NCBI GenBank assembly: GCA_045605765.1 | Contig: JAZUQQ010000031.1 | Span: forward strand, 1-64,000 | DNA length: 64,000 nucleotides | DNA from: SIG672 sp045605765 | Lineage (GTDB): Bacteria > Bacillota > Clostridia > Oscillospirales > CAG-272 | Reading direction: 5' to 3' | In this document: piece after piece, positions 32,244-41,255 of the stretch | Numbering within the stretch: the first letter of the stretch is position 1 | How the letters are laid out: the number at the start of each line of letters is the position of its first letter | Program-made: the position numbers and the translations under genes | Notes under the pieces: model-generated | What the model was told of the DNA's origin: nothing | Seen by the model: the letters and a program-made list of their open reading frames with translations, nothing else | Database searches by the model: none

Positions 32244-34862
32244 TTAGTTTTTATGCTTTATAAGCCCGAAAAGCTTGCATATCTCCATTACAACAAGGGG
32301 AACGAAGATAAGTCCGAGAGCTATAAGATAGAGCTTCCAAGAGAGAATAACAAGTCCAAACGCCTTTCCGACGGGTGTGAAAAGTACGAGCGCAACGAGT
32401 GCAGTAGATGCAAGAGCTGCGAGATTAAGCGTGCGGTTTGTGAAAGGACCGATCTTAAAGAGCGAGTGCTCGGAACGCATATTGAACGCCTGAACGATCT
32501 GACAAAGCGCGAGGATCATAAATGCCATAGTCTGTCCCTGCGCTACGTTAGCATCGTTTCCTTGCCAACCGAGCCAGAAGCCGATAAGCGTGAGAGCGGC
32601 GAACATACAGCCTTGAAGAACGACACGAAGTCCGAGTCCGTGAGCGAAGATGCCTTCGTTTTTAGGCTTGGGTTTTCTGTCCATAACGTCCTTTTCGACC
32701 GCTTCCATACCGAGCGCGATGGCGGGAAGAGAATCGGTTACGAGGTTGATCCAAAGAAGCTGCATAGAGAGCAGGGGAGTTTTGTGCCAGAGAAGCATAG
32801 CGGCAAATACCGTGATTACCTCTCCTATATTGGTTCCGAGAAGGAAGCCGACTACCTTTTTGATGTTAGCATAAATTCCGCGACCTTCGCGCACCGCATC
32901 GACGATAGTAGCGAAATTGTCGTCGGTGAGGGTCATGTCTGCGGCGCCCTTTGCAACGTCCGTTCCTGTGATTCCCATAGCGCAGCCGATGTCTGCGGCT
33001 TTGAGTGCGGGAGCATCGTTTACGCCGTCACCGGTCATAGAAACGACCTGACCTTTGCGCTGCCAAGCTTTTACTATTCTTATCTTGTTTTCGGGGGATA
33101 CGCGAGCGTAGACCGATATGCTTTCGACCTGCTCGTCAAGCTCGCGATCGGTCATAGCATCAAGTTCTGCGCCTGTAATGGCGCGGTCGCCTTCAAGGAG
33201 TATTCCGAGTTCTTTTGCAATGGCAGAAGCCGTGACTACGTGGTCTCCTGTTATCATTACGGGTTTTATTCCTGCGCGGCGGCAGATAGCGACTGCGTCC
33301 TTTGCTTCCGGGCGGGGAGGATCTATCATTCCGACAAGACCCATAAAGGTCAATCCGTTTTCAAGCTCGTCGGATGTCGGATTTTCTGGGACCTTATCTA
33401 TTTCTTTATAAGCGACCGCAAGGACTCTGAGTGCGCTTTCGCTCATTTCCTCGGTAACCTTCTTTCCGAGTTCGAGATCTCCTGAAATACACCTTGACGC
33501 CATAACGTCAAATGCACCCTTTACGATGACGATATTTTTGCCGTCAACGCTGTTCACCGTGGTCATAAGCTTTCGGTCGGAGTCGAATGGAATTTCCGCC
33601 AGACGCGGATATTTTGCGTTTAGCTCATCTTTTTCCATGCCGTTCTTGTGAGCGGCAAGAACGATCGCAGTTTCAGTGGGATCACCGATGTGTTGTTCCT
33701 CGTTCCCGTTAAAGATTACAGATCCGTCACAACAGAGAGTTCCGTACATCAGAAGCTTTCTTATTTCCTCTGTGTTAGAGGAGCTTATGCCTTCGCAATC
33801 TCCTGCTCCGTCAATATACGCCTTTGTGAGCGTCATACGGTTTTGTGTGAGGGTTCCAGTCTTATCCGAGCATATTACCGACGCTCCGCCGAGTGTTTCA
33901 ACTGCGGGTAGACGGCGGATAAGCGCGTTTTTCTTAACCATTCGCTGAACTCCGATAGACAGCACGATGGTAACTATTGCAGGAAGTCCTTCGGGGATAG
34001 CCGATACTGCAAGCGATACCGCGGTCATAAATATTTCAAGTGGAGGTATGTTGTTTGCAAGGCCGACCACGAAGATGATAGCGCAGGCGGCAAGAGCTAC
34101 TATGCCGAGATATTTGCCGAGCTGGGCAAGCTTCTGTTGAAGCGGTGTCTGAGTGTCGCTTTCACTGTCAAGTAGGTTGGCGATCTTGCCCATTTCTGTG
34201 TCCATACCGATAGCGGTAACAACTGCAATTGCTGTTCCGTAGGTGATACTGCATCCCGAAAATACCATATTTGTGCGGTCGCCAATAGGAGCTTTTTCGT
34301 CTACTGAAGCATTAGCGTCCTTTTCGGAGGGCACAGATTCACCGGTAAGCGCGGATTCCTCGGATTTGAGTCCTGCACTGTGCAAAAGACGTGCGTCTGC
34401 GGGAACGAAGTCACCGGCTTCAAGCTTTATTATATCACCGGGCACTAGTTCGGATGCATCTATCACCATTTCTATGCCATCGCGTATAACTCTCGCGTGC
34501 GGTGCCGACATGTTTTTTAGAGCATCAAGTGCTTTTTCGGCTTTTCCTTCCTGATATACACCCATAACGGCGTTGAGAATGACAATAAGTAGGATAAGAG
34601 CAGGCTCAAAAAGCTCTCCCCAGTTCTGTTCAAGGCATACAACAAAGAATGAAATTACAGCAGCCGCTATAAGAATAAGGATCATAACGTCCTTGAACTG
34701 GTCAAGGAAGCGTTGTAGAGTGGTTTTCTTTTTCTTCTCGCGAAGCTTGTTTTCACCGTACTTTTCTTTTCGTGAAATAACTTCCGTGGAACTGAGGCCC
34801 TTTGCGGAATCTACCAAAAGTGCTCTCAGAACCTCGCTTGTCTTTTTATTGTGTGGCGACAA
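32244..34862 (-). CDS. Calcium-type P2 cation-transporting ATPase
   Basis: 872-residue membrane pump. The actuator motif ALTGESVPSEKD, the phosphorylated Asp333 in SDKTGTLT, and the hinge MTGDGVNDAPALKAADIG are all present. Membrane helix 4 reads AVSAIPEGLPA, the Ca2+-pump form. About ten membrane helices are expected. The start is TTG at 34862, with an AGGAGG site eight bases upstream. It probably exports Ca2+; Mn2+ is possible. Confidence 0.93.
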   Translation of the reverse strand: MSPHNKKTSEVLRALLVDSAKGLSSTEVISRKEKYGENKLREKKKKTTLQRFLDQFKDVMILILIAAAVISFFVVCLEQNWGELFEPALILLIVILNAVMGVYQEGKAEKALDALKNMSAPHARVIRDGIEMVIDASELVPGDIIKLEAGDFVPADARLLHSAGLKSEESALTGESVPSEKDANASVDEKAPIGDRTNMVFSGCSITYGTAIAVVTAIGMDTEMGKIANLLDSESDTQTPLQQKLAQLGKYLGIVALAACAIIFVVGLANNIPPLEIFMTAVSLAVSAIPEGLPAIVTIVLSIGVQRMVKKNALIRRLPAVETLGGASVICSDKTGTLTQNRMTLTKAYIDGAGDCEGISSSNTEEIRKLLMYGTLCCDGSVIFNGNEEQHIGDPTETAIVLAAHKNGMEKDELNAKYPRLAEIPFDSDRKLMTTVNSVDGKNIVIVKGAFDVMASRCISGDLELGKKVTEEMSESALRVLAVAYKEIDKVPENPTSDELENGLTFMGLVGMIDPPRPEAKDAVAICRRAGIKPVMITGDHVVTASAIAKELGILLEGDRAITGAELDAMTDRELDEQVESISVYARVSPENKIRIVKAWQRKGQVVSMTGDGVNDAPALKAADIGCAMGITGTDVAKGAADMTLTDDNFATIVDAVREGRGIYANIKKVVGFLLGTNIGEVITVFAAMLLWHKTPLLSMQLLWINLVTDSLPAIALGMEAVEKDVMDRKPKPKNEGIFAHGLGLRVVLQGCMFAALTLIGFWLGWQGNDANVAQGQTMAFMILALCQIVQAFNMRSEHSLFKIGPFTNRTLNLAALASTALVALVLFTPVGKAFGLVILSWKLYLIALGLIFVPLVVMEICKLFGLIKHKN

Positions 34863-34925
34863 TTTGTATTCCTCCTGTTTTAATTATAAGTTCATGTGAG
34901 TGGATTTGAAAATCCTATTATTATA

Positions 34926-34954
34926 TTTATAACAAAATACTATATATTTGTCAA
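34926..34954 (-). promoter_or_regulatory. Promoter of the P-type ATPase gene
   Basis: TTGACA (34949-34954) and TATAAA (34926-34931) on the minus strand are 17 bases apart, about 64 bases before the TTG start. Confidence 0.75.
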
Positions 34955-34995
34955 TTAGTATAAGTGAATTTTTTGAAAATATTTTAAAACAAAAG

Positions 34996-35023
34996 AAAAG
35001 CGACGCTAAAAAGCGGCACTTTT
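34996..35023 (-). terminator. Terminator after the LOG-family gene
   Basis: AAAAGCGACGCT pairs with AGCGGCACTTTT at 10 of 12 positions across a short loop. On the minus strand it is followed by a T-rich tract. It lies ten bases beyond the stop of the LOG gene. Confidence 0.65.
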
Positions 35024-35032
35024 CAGAAGTTA

Positions 35033-35614
35033 TCAGCCGTCCTTTAATTCTTTGACGGTTAGTATTTTTTCGGAAGGATCTTCAATGTAATCAAAGATCT
35101 TTTCAAGGTTGTCGGTTATCTCGTAAAGTTCAGTACAGTTTTCGCGTATGAAATTCTTTTTCATCGCTTGAATCATAACCTCGTTTATCTCATTGTAATA
35201 TTCCTTGATGTTGTAAATCGCAATAGGCTTGTTGTGACGGCAGAGCTGCTTTAAGGTCAGTATCTCGAAGAATTCTTCAAACGTACCGATACCGCCTGGA
35301 ACGACTATAAATGCATCCGAATTATCCTCCATTATTTGCTTACGTTCACGCATAGTGTTCGGCTGTATAAGCTCGTCGCAGAAGTCACAGACGGCTTCAA
35401 CGTTTTCAGCATCGAAAAATTTGGGGATAACGCCTAAAATATATCCGCCCTGCGAGCGAACGCCTCTTGCCGCTGCTCCCATAAGTCCGTTTCCACCTCC
35501 GCCAAACACTAGCGAGTGTCCTCGAGATGCTATTTCTTTACCAAGCTCTTCGACCTTATCGATATATTCACGATCGATAGTAGGCGACGCTGCGCCAAAT
35601 ACGCATATTCTCAT
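35033..35614 (-). CDS. LOG-family protein (TIGR00730-type Rossmann fold)
   Basis: 193 residues. The motif PGGIGTFEEFFE (about 106-117) and the GGGNGLMGAAARG loop (about 39-51) define the family formerly called lysine decarboxylases. Characterised members are cytokinin-riboside or nucleoside 5'-monophosphate phosphoribohydrolases that release free bases from nucleotides. It is a single-gene unit. Its own substrate is not readable from sequence. Confidence 0.88.
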   Translation of the reverse strand: MRICVFGAASPTIDREYIDKVEELGKEIASRGHSLVFGGGGNGLMGAAARGVRSQGGYILGVIPKFFDAENVEAVCDFCDELIQPNTMRERKQIMEDNSDAFIVVPGGIGTFEEFFEILTLKQLCRHNKPIAIYNIKEYYNEINEVMIQAMKKNFIRENCTELYEITDNLEKIFDYIEDPSEKILTVKELKDG

Positions 35615-35830
35615 ATATGATACCTCTCTATTTATTCCTTCCTAATAGAAGGGAAGTAGTTCACTACTTTATATAATAATTATAGCACATATTTTCTAAA
35701 ATATCAATACTTTTACCAATATATGCTTTTCCTATACTTTTGATGTTGAAAGTATTATTTCAATGATGATATTTTATATAACAAATTGCTCTCAGCAATT
35801 TGTGGGTTGTTCATCAACTAGCTTTTTAAA

Positions 35831-35865
35831 AACAAAAGAACGAACCCTTGATTCGTTCTTTTGTT
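35831..35865 (-). terminator. Terminator after tRNA-Ser
   Basis: A perfect 14-base arm starting AACAAAAGAACGAA pairs with its complement across a seven-base loop. T's follow on the minus strand, starting four bases after the tRNA. Elsewhere in 35615-35830 there are two small hairpins (AAGTAG-TTCA-CTACTT, and CAAATTGCT-CTC-AGCAATTTG) and no gene. Confidence 0.85.
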
Positions 35866-35869
35866 CTAA

Positions 35870-35957
35870 CGGAGAGAGAGGGATTTGAACCCTCGAAGCG
35901 TTTTTGGCGCTTACGCGATTTCCAGTCGCGCGCCTTCGACCACTCGGCCATCTCTCC
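35870..35957 (-). tRNA. tRNA-Ser (GGA)
   Basis: The minus strand folds to a class II tRNA of 88 bases. The acceptor GGAGAGA pairs with TCTCTCC. The anticodon stem CGCGA/TCGCG holds the loop CTGGAAA (anticodon GGA). A long variable arm and a GGGTTCAAATCCC T arm follow. CCA is not encoded. A perfect promoter lies upstream. Confidence 0.97.
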
Positions 35958-35992
35958 CAATATAGACGGCGTATTGTCCGTTCGACCTCACA

Positions 35993-36021
35993 AGTATACC
36001 ATAGAGACTATATTTTGTCAA
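35993..36021 (-). promoter_or_regulatory. Promoter of tRNA-Ser
   Basis: TTGACA (36016-36021) and TATACT (35993-35998) on the minus strand are 17 bases apart, about 36 bases before the mature tRNA. Confidence 0.85.
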
Positions 36022-36134
36022 GATAAAAATAAAAAAAAATATCTTTTTTTCGAAATTTTAGAGTAGTGCATAAAAAAAACGTTAGTTTTCGCATATCTTT
36101 TTTATTTTTGCTTTCAAAATACTTCAATGACCTC

Positions 36135-36163
36135 TTGATTTTTGCAAATAAAAAGTGTATAAT
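36135..36163 (+). promoter_or_regulatory. Promoter of the citrate synthase-like gene
   Basis: TTGATT (36135-36140) and TATAAT (36158-36163) are spaced 17 bases, giving a leader of about 65 bases before the AGAAAGGAG ribosome site. The region 36022-36134 is very AT-rich with no gene. Confidence 0.75.
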
Positions 36164-36232
36164 ATACCAAATATACAAATATTATGTTATTATTTATAGT
36201 TTTCGTATTCCTACCCAGAAAGGAGATATATA

Positions 36233-37666
36233 ATGTCAAATATTCCAAAACCAAGAGAACTGATATTTTCAGAAGAAACTAATCTTCTCGAACAGTCTGC
36301 ATATCATTATCAGCTTCAAGAGAGATTAGAGCCTAATCTTTATCGCGATCTTTTTGAATATACGAGTATTCCGAAAATTTCATTCAACCACAGAACCGTT
36401 CCAATCAATATGCCTAAGGATATATGGATAACCGACACCACCTTCCGTGACGGTCAGCAATCAACCTCTCCGTTTACGGTTAAGCAGATCGTTGATCTTT
36501 TCACACTTTTACATAAGCTCGGAGGGCCCAAAGGCATCGTCCGTCAAAGCGAATTTTTCGTATATACCGAAAAGGACAGACAGGCGATTCGCGCTTGTCA
36601 GGAGCTCGGATTTGAATTTCCCGAGATCACAAGCTGGATAAGAGCTAATGACAGCGATTTTGAGCTTGTAAAATCGCTCGGTATAAAAGAAACTGGAGTT
36701 CTCGTGTCCTGTTCGGATTATCACATCTACAACAAGATGAAGATGACGAGAAAGCAGGCGATGGAGAAATACCTTGGTATCGTTCAAAAGGTTCTTGATG
36801 CAGGAATTCGTCCACGTTGTCACTTCGAAGATATAACGAGAGCCGACTATTACGGCTTCGTGCTTCCGTTTGCAGAAAGACTTATGGAGCTTAGCCGTAG
36901 GTATGACGTGCCGATCAAAATCCGTGCGTGCGATACTCTTGGATACGGAGTATCTTTCCCCGGCGCGGCGCTTCCTCGAAGTGTGCAGGGCATTATTTAC
37001 GGTCTGCAACACTACGTAGGCTTCCCGTCCGAAATGATCGAGTGGCACGGACATAACGACTTCTATAAGGTCGTTAGTAACGCTTCTACCGCGTGGCTTT
37101 ACGGTTGCGCGGGTATAAACTGCGCTATGCTAGGCATAGGCGAGCGCACGGGTAACTGTCCGCTCGAAGCTATGGCTATCGAATACGCGTCTCTTAGGGG
37201 TACGACCGACGGTATGGATCTTTCGGTAATTACCGAGATTGCGCGCTATTTTGAAAACGAGATCGGATATGATATTCCTCCGCGTACTCCTTTCGTTGGA
37301 AGAAACTTCAACGTAACAAGAGCGGGTATCCACGCAGACGGACTTCTCAAAGACGAGGAGATCTACAACATATTCGATACCACCTCAATTCTCGGAGTTC
37401 CCGCAACTGTCGCGATAGATTCGCACAGCGGACTTGCAGGGATAGCGCACTGGCTCAATAATTTCTTCCATCTTGACGGGGATAGAGTGGTTGATAAGCG
37501 CCACCCGATACTCGTAGCTATGAAAGAAAAGGTTGACGAGCAGTATGCAAAGGGAAGAAATACGGTAATGTCTGACATCGAGCTTGAGGTTATACTTAAA
37601 GAGCTTGACTACGATTTCTATACCCGTCTTATCCACGGAAACGACGAAAAGCATTTTATTGGATAA
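36233..37666 (+). CDS. Re-citrate synthase or homocitrate/isopropylmalate synthase-like enzyme
   Basis: 477-residue TIM-barrel enzyme of the DRE-metallolyase family that condenses acetyl-CoA with a 2-oxo acid. Metal and catalytic motifs are DTTFRDGQQ (68-76) and HGHND (272-276). The regulatory LeuA dimer domain of true isopropylmalate synthases is absent, and no leuBCD genes are near. The stretch DTTFRDGQQ...GGPKGI-RQSEFF matches, as I recall it, the Clostridia group that includes the Re-citrate synthase of C. kluyveri. An isocitrate dehydrogenase-like gene lies 10 kb away. Homocitrate synthase remains possible. Confidence 0.75.
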   Translation: MSNIPKPRELIFSEETNLLEQSAYHYQLQERLEPNLYRDLFEYTSIPKISFNHRTVPINMPKDIWITDTTFRDGQQSTSPFTVKQIVDLFTLLHKLGGPKGIVRQSEFFVYTEKDRQAIRACQELGFEFPEITSWIRANDSDFELVKSLGIKETGVLVSCSDYHIYNKMKMTRKQAMEKYLGIVQKVLDAGIRPRCHFEDITRADYYGFVLPFAERLMELSRRYDVPIKIRACDTLGYGVSFPGAALPRSVQGIIYGLQHYVGFPSEMIEWHGHNDFYKVVSNASTAWLYGCAGINCAMLGIGERTGNCPLEAMAIEYASLRGTTDGMDLSVITEIARYFENEIGYDIPPRTPFVGRNFNVTRAGIHADGLLKDEEIYNIFDTTSILGVPATVAIDSHSGLAGIAHWLNNFFHLDGDRVVDKRHPILVAMKEKVDEQYAKGRNTVMSDIELEVILKELDYDFYTRLIHGNDEKHFIG

Positions 37667-37668
37667 AC

Positions 37669-37722
37669 AAAAAACACCGCAAATGTGAACTAAATGGGTT
37701 TCACTTCAATGCGGTGTTTTTT
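37669..37722. terminator. Bidirectional terminator
   Basis: AAAAACACCGCA pairs with TGCGGTGTTTTT, with an inner GTGAA/TTCAC stem. A and T runs flank both sides, between convergent genes. Confidence 0.85.
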
Positions 37723-37727
37723 ATTAC

Positions 37728-38711
37728 TTATACCTTTGTCTTTTTACCGCTTGACGCCGATTTGTAAGCTGCGGTCATTATTTCGGTAAGTGAAATTGCC
37801 TCGTCAATTCCGAACTTTTCATTATGAGTGTTATTAATTATACTGTCGATCCAGTAGTCGAGAGGCTGAGGAGAGGAGTTTGTAAACTCGGTCACCTTGA
37901 CCCTCTTGTTGTCGGTGTCTGGGCAAGAATAGGAGAGCGAGCCACCGCTGATACGAAGATAACCCTTCGTTCCCGAAAGCTCTATAGTATACGGATCTGC
38001 AATAGAAACGAACCCTGTCTCGGAAACGCCAATGGCACCGTTTTTATATTCTAGAAGGCAAACCGCGTTGTCCTCTACGGGTCGCTTGGTAACATTGGTG
38101 AATACAGATGAAACGTATTTAGGATCTCCGAGGAACCAATTTATTAGGTACATAGGATGCGCACCTAGATCGATCATAGCGCCGCCGCCACACATTTCCT
38201 TGTCATAGAAATGTGCGGGAAGCCAGTCGCTTATGCTTCCGGAGTGGACGTTGCGCACCCTCATATAGGTTATGTTTCCGAGTTTTCCCGCATCGACAAG
38301 CTCTTTTGCAAATAGAACTGCTTTATCGGTCTTGTGAGGGAAGGATATGGTGAAATGTACCTTGTTCTTTTTGATGGCACGTTTTACCGCCTTTGCATCC
38401 TTGTTGGTGAGAGTAAGGACCTTTTCTGTGAAAATATGCTTTTTGGCATTTGCTGCCGCTATCATAAGCTCGGCGTGCATTGATGTGGGTGCGCAAATTG
38501 CAACTGCATCAATGTCTGGATTTGCAAGAATCTCATCGTAGCTTTCGTAGTATTTGCATTTGAGATCGCTTGCCCATTCGATTCCTCTCGCAGGCATTTC
38601 ATCCCAGACCGCTACTATTTCGCAGTTGGGGTTTGCTGCAAGATAATTTGCGTATCCCATAGCGTGGACGTGCCATCCGCTTATCATGGCAATTCTTACT
38701 TTCTTCGACAT
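37728..38711 (-). CDS. Gfo/Idh/MocA-family oxidoreductase
   Basis: 327 residues. An N-terminal NAD(P)-binding Rossmann fold (MISGWHVHAMGYANYL) precedes a C-terminal alpha/beta domain with GGGAMIDLGAHPMYLINWFLG. The usual EKP motif reads EKV (TEKVLTLTNKDA). Such enzymes oxidise sugars or cyclitols. It lies 47 bases after a glycoside hydrolase 2 gene on the same strand, so it may act on the sugar that enzyme releases. The substrate is unknown. Confidence 0.85.
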   Translation of the reverse strand: MSKKVRIAMISGWHVHAMGYANYLAANPNCEIVAVWDEMPARGIEWASDLKCKYYESYDEILANPDIDAVAICAPTSMHAELMIAAANAKKHIFTEKVLTLTNKDAKAVKRAIKKNKVHFTISFPHKTDKAVLFAKELVDAGKLGNITYMRVRNVHSGSISDWLPAHFYDKEMCGGGAMIDLGAHPMYLINWFLGDPKYVSSVFTNVTKRPVEDNAVCLLEYKNGAIGVSETGFVSIADPYTIELSGTKGYLRISGGSLSYSCPDTDNKRVKVTEFTNSSPQPLDYWIDSIINNTHNEKFGIDEAISLTEIMTAAYKSASSGKKTKV

Positions 38712-38758
38712 AGAATTTCACCTTTCCTGTGTTTTATTTTCCTTGGGATTATATTCCT

Positions 38759-40546
38759 TTAAGATTTATACTTAAGATTTATACTACGAACGCGGTCAAT
38801 ATCCATTTTAGGATTTCTGTCCATATCAAGCAGACCGTTTACTTCTTGGAAAACGTCTGTGAGCTGAGTATAGCAGTATCCGCAGAAATAATCGCAGTTT
38901 TTGAATCCCATAGTGATGTCCTCGAAGCGCTCGAAGAATTTTTCCTCATCTACGACCGCATTGCCGTAACCCCAGTTGGTGCCTTCCTTGTCCTTCGCAA
39001 GAGCAATTCCGCCGTATTCGGTCATAAGCATCGGCTTACCTGAAAGATCGTATTCATCACATACGATAGTTCTTGCTTTGTTGGGGTTTCCGGTAAGAAT
39101 TCCTTCTGTGGACTGATATTCGGGCGAGAGTTCACGGGTGAATGATGTGTAATCGTGTACGGTGACTATATCTGTCTCCGATTGCTCCCAACCGTCGTTC
39201 GTGGAAACTATTCTCGTGTTATCAAGGGAATGAATAAGGAAGTAAAGAGCGTCGGTGAATTCCTGCATCTCGCGATTAGTCTTGACATTGTAAATACCCC
39301 ATGATTCATTCATAGGAACCCAAGTGATAATGCAGGGATGGTTGTAGTCACGCTTTATAGCCTCCTGCATATCTCGGAAGCAGTTACGCTTCATCGTATC
39401 AGTGAATTGGTAAGCGCTAGGAAGCTCCTCCCAGATGATTATACCCATTTTGTCAGCCCAGTAAAGATATCTGGGATCCTCAAACTTCTGATGCTTTCTC
39501 GCTCCATTGTAGCCGAGCTTTACGGTGAGTTCAAGGTCAAGCTTCAAAGCGTCATCGCTGGGAGCGGTGAGAAGTCCGTCCTTCCAATAGCCCTGATCAA
39601 GGATAAGGCGCTGATAAAGCTCGTTGTTGTTAATGTAGATTTTTCCGCCTTCACACTGTATCTTTCTCATACCAAAGTAAGTGGAAAGCTTATCGACAGC
39701 TTCACCGTTCTCGTACAGAGTAAGATCAAGGTCGTAAAGATTGGGTGCTCCGGGACCCCAGAGATAAACTCCTTCGAGAGACCTGTTGTTGTGCGGGAAG
39801 TGAACTGTATTATCAACTCTGCGAGAGTTTACCGAAAGCTGAACAGAGGTTACGAATTTTCCTTTGTACGAAACGTCCATTTTAAGAGATCCGTTTTCGG
39901 GTATCTCGCTGAGCATAGCCTCTACTCTGAAGCAGAAATTGTCAACGTCGGGGGTGATACGTACGTCCTCGATATATTTCATACCGACCGCTTCGAGCCA
40001 TACACTCTGCCAGATTCCGCTTGACGGAGTATACCAGCAGAAAAAAGGCTCGGGACGGAAGCTTTGTTTTCCTCTAGGACTCTCGGTGTCCAGTCTGTCC
40101 TCACAGCAAACGGTGAGATCGTAGGTTGCGTTCCGATCGTTTACAAGGTGAGTGATATCAAAAGAGAAGGGAGTATATCCACCTTCGTGTTCACCGATAA
40201 ACTGACCGTTTAAGTATACCTTGGCTATATAATCTACTGCCTGAAAATGAAGAATAACACGCTTACCATCAAAGCTTTCGGGAATCGAAAACGTGCGGTG
40301 ATACCAGATAAAGTCGCTGTGACGAAGGTCGTTTATACCCGACAGCTCACACTGATATACAAACGGAACGGTTATCTCGGTATCAAGAGCCTGCCTTTTC
40401 ATCCATTCTTCCGAAATACCAACGCCTTTTTCATCAAAAGCAAAGTCCCACTGGCCGTTGAGGCAAAGCCAATCTTCTCTTACTCGGTCGGGGCGGGGGT
40501 GTTCGCTGCGTGGGATCGTTTTTTCGTTGTTCATTTTTGTGTTCAT
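38759..40546 (-). CDS. Glycoside hydrolase family 2 (beta-galactosidase/glucuronidase-like)
   Basis: 595 residues, no signal peptide, so probably cytoplasmic. A sugar-binding jelly-roll domain (about 10-170, NGQWDFAFD) is followed by an immunoglobulin-like domain and a TIM barrel. The likely acid/base Glu lies in VPMNESWG and the nucleophile Glu in LMTEYGG. I chose the ATG at 40546, eight bases after GGAGGTGG. With the oxidoreductase downstream it forms a small sugar-use operon. No transporter is adjacent. The exact glycoside cannot be told. Confidence 0.9.
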   Translation of the reverse strand: MNTKMNNEKTIPRSEHPRPDRVREDWLCLNGQWDFAFDEKGVGISEEWMKRQALDTEITVPFVYQCELSGINDLRHSDFIWYHRTFSIPESFDGKRVILHFQAVDYIAKVYLNGQFIGEHEGGYTPFSFDITHLVNDRNATYDLTVCCEDRLDTESPRGKQSFRPEPFFCWYTPSSGIWQSVWLEAVGMKYIEDVRITPDVDNFCFRVEAMLSEIPENGSLKMDVSYKGKFVTSVQLSVNSRRVDNTVHFPHNNRSLEGVYLWGPGAPNLYDLDLTLYENGEAVDKLSTYFGMRKIQCEGGKIYINNNELYQRLILDQGYWKDGLLTAPSDDALKLDLELTVKLGYNGARKHQKFEDPRYLYWADKMGIIIWEELPSAYQFTDTMKRNCFRDMQEAIKRDYNHPCIITWVPMNESWGIYNVKTNREMQEFTDALYFLIHSLDNTRIVSTNDGWEQSETDIVTVHDYTSFTRELSPEYQSTEGILTGNPNKARTIVCDEYDLSGKPMLMTEYGGIALAKDKEGTNWGYGNAVVDEEKFFERFEDITMGFKNCDYFCGYCYTQLTDVFQEVNGLLDMDRNPKMDIDRVRSINLKYKS

Positions 40547-40581
40547 ATAGAACCACCTCCATGGTAAATAATAACTATCTA

Positions 40582-40610
40582 ATTTTACCACAAAACTACT
40601 GTTATGTCAA
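40582..40610 (-). promoter_or_regulatory. Promoter of the glycoside hydrolase operon
   Basis: TTGACA (40605-40610) and TAAAAT (40582-40587) on the minus strand are spaced 17 bases, some 40 bases upstream of the ATG. Confidence 0.8.
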
Positions 40611-40625
40611 TATATATAAGATAAA

Positions 40626-40653
40626 AAAGCTTCCGACAAGATTCGGAAGCTTT
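40626..40653 (-). terminator. Terminator after the phosphoribosyltransferase gene
   Basis: AAAGCTTCCGA and TCGGAAGCTTT arms close a short loop. On the minus strand six T's follow, 14 bases past the stop codon. Confidence 0.85.
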
Positions 40654-40666
40654 GAAGTGCGTAATT

Positions 40667-41224
40667 TTAAATAGCGTTTCCGTCTGCATCGAACAGGGGA
40701 AGCTTTTCAAGATATATTATGTCGTGACGGTCTGCCGCGTCACCTTCTGCGAGTATTGCCATCTTGCCTACGATCTTGGCACCTGTTTCGTTTACGAGAG
40801 CTTCAAGCGATCTGAGAGATTCACCTGTTGAGATAACGTCGTCAACGATAAGAACCTTCTTACCGCGCATAAGCTCTGCATCTGCGCCGTCAATGTAGAG
40901 GTGCTGAGTTTTGGCTGTCGTTATTGAATTTACGGTTACGTCAAGTACGTCGCTCATATAAAGCTTTACGGATTTTCTTGCTACCATATATTTGGCATCA
41001 CCGTTCTGACGTGCCATTTCGTGCGCAAGCGGAATGCCTTTGGATTCGGCTGAGAGAATGTAGTCGTATTCGGGAGCTTTTTTGAGAAGCTCGGTTGCTG
41101 CTTTTTCTGTAAGTTCGGGGTCACCGATTATGATGAACGCTCCTATGTAGAGATTTTCATTCAGTGGACAGAGTTTAAGTTCTCTGTTAAGACCCGCGAT
41201 GGTAATGGGATAAAATTCCTTCAT
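40667..41224 (-). CDS. Purine-type phosphoribosyltransferase
   Basis: 185 residues. The PRPP-binding motif VLIVDDVISTGES (about 125-137) is preceded by a hydrophobic flexible-loop region. The N-terminus (LNRELKLCPLNENLYIGAF) differs from classic adenine phosphoribosyltransferase, so this is a related Clostridia group. It probably salvages a purine base with PRPP. It lies 31 bases after the HAD-hydrolase gene on the same strand. Confidence 0.82.
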   Translation of the reverse strand: MKEFYPITIAGLNRELKLCPLNENLYIGAFIIIGDPELTEKAATELLKKAPEYDYILSAESKGIPLAHEMARQNGDAKYMVARKSVKLYMSDVLDVTVNSITTAKTQHLYIDGADAELMRGKKVLIVDDVISTGESLRSLEALVNETGAKIVGKMAILAEGDAADRHDIIYLEKLPLFDADGNAI

Positions 41225-41255
41225 TTTACATTTCTCCTTATAAATAATTTATGAT

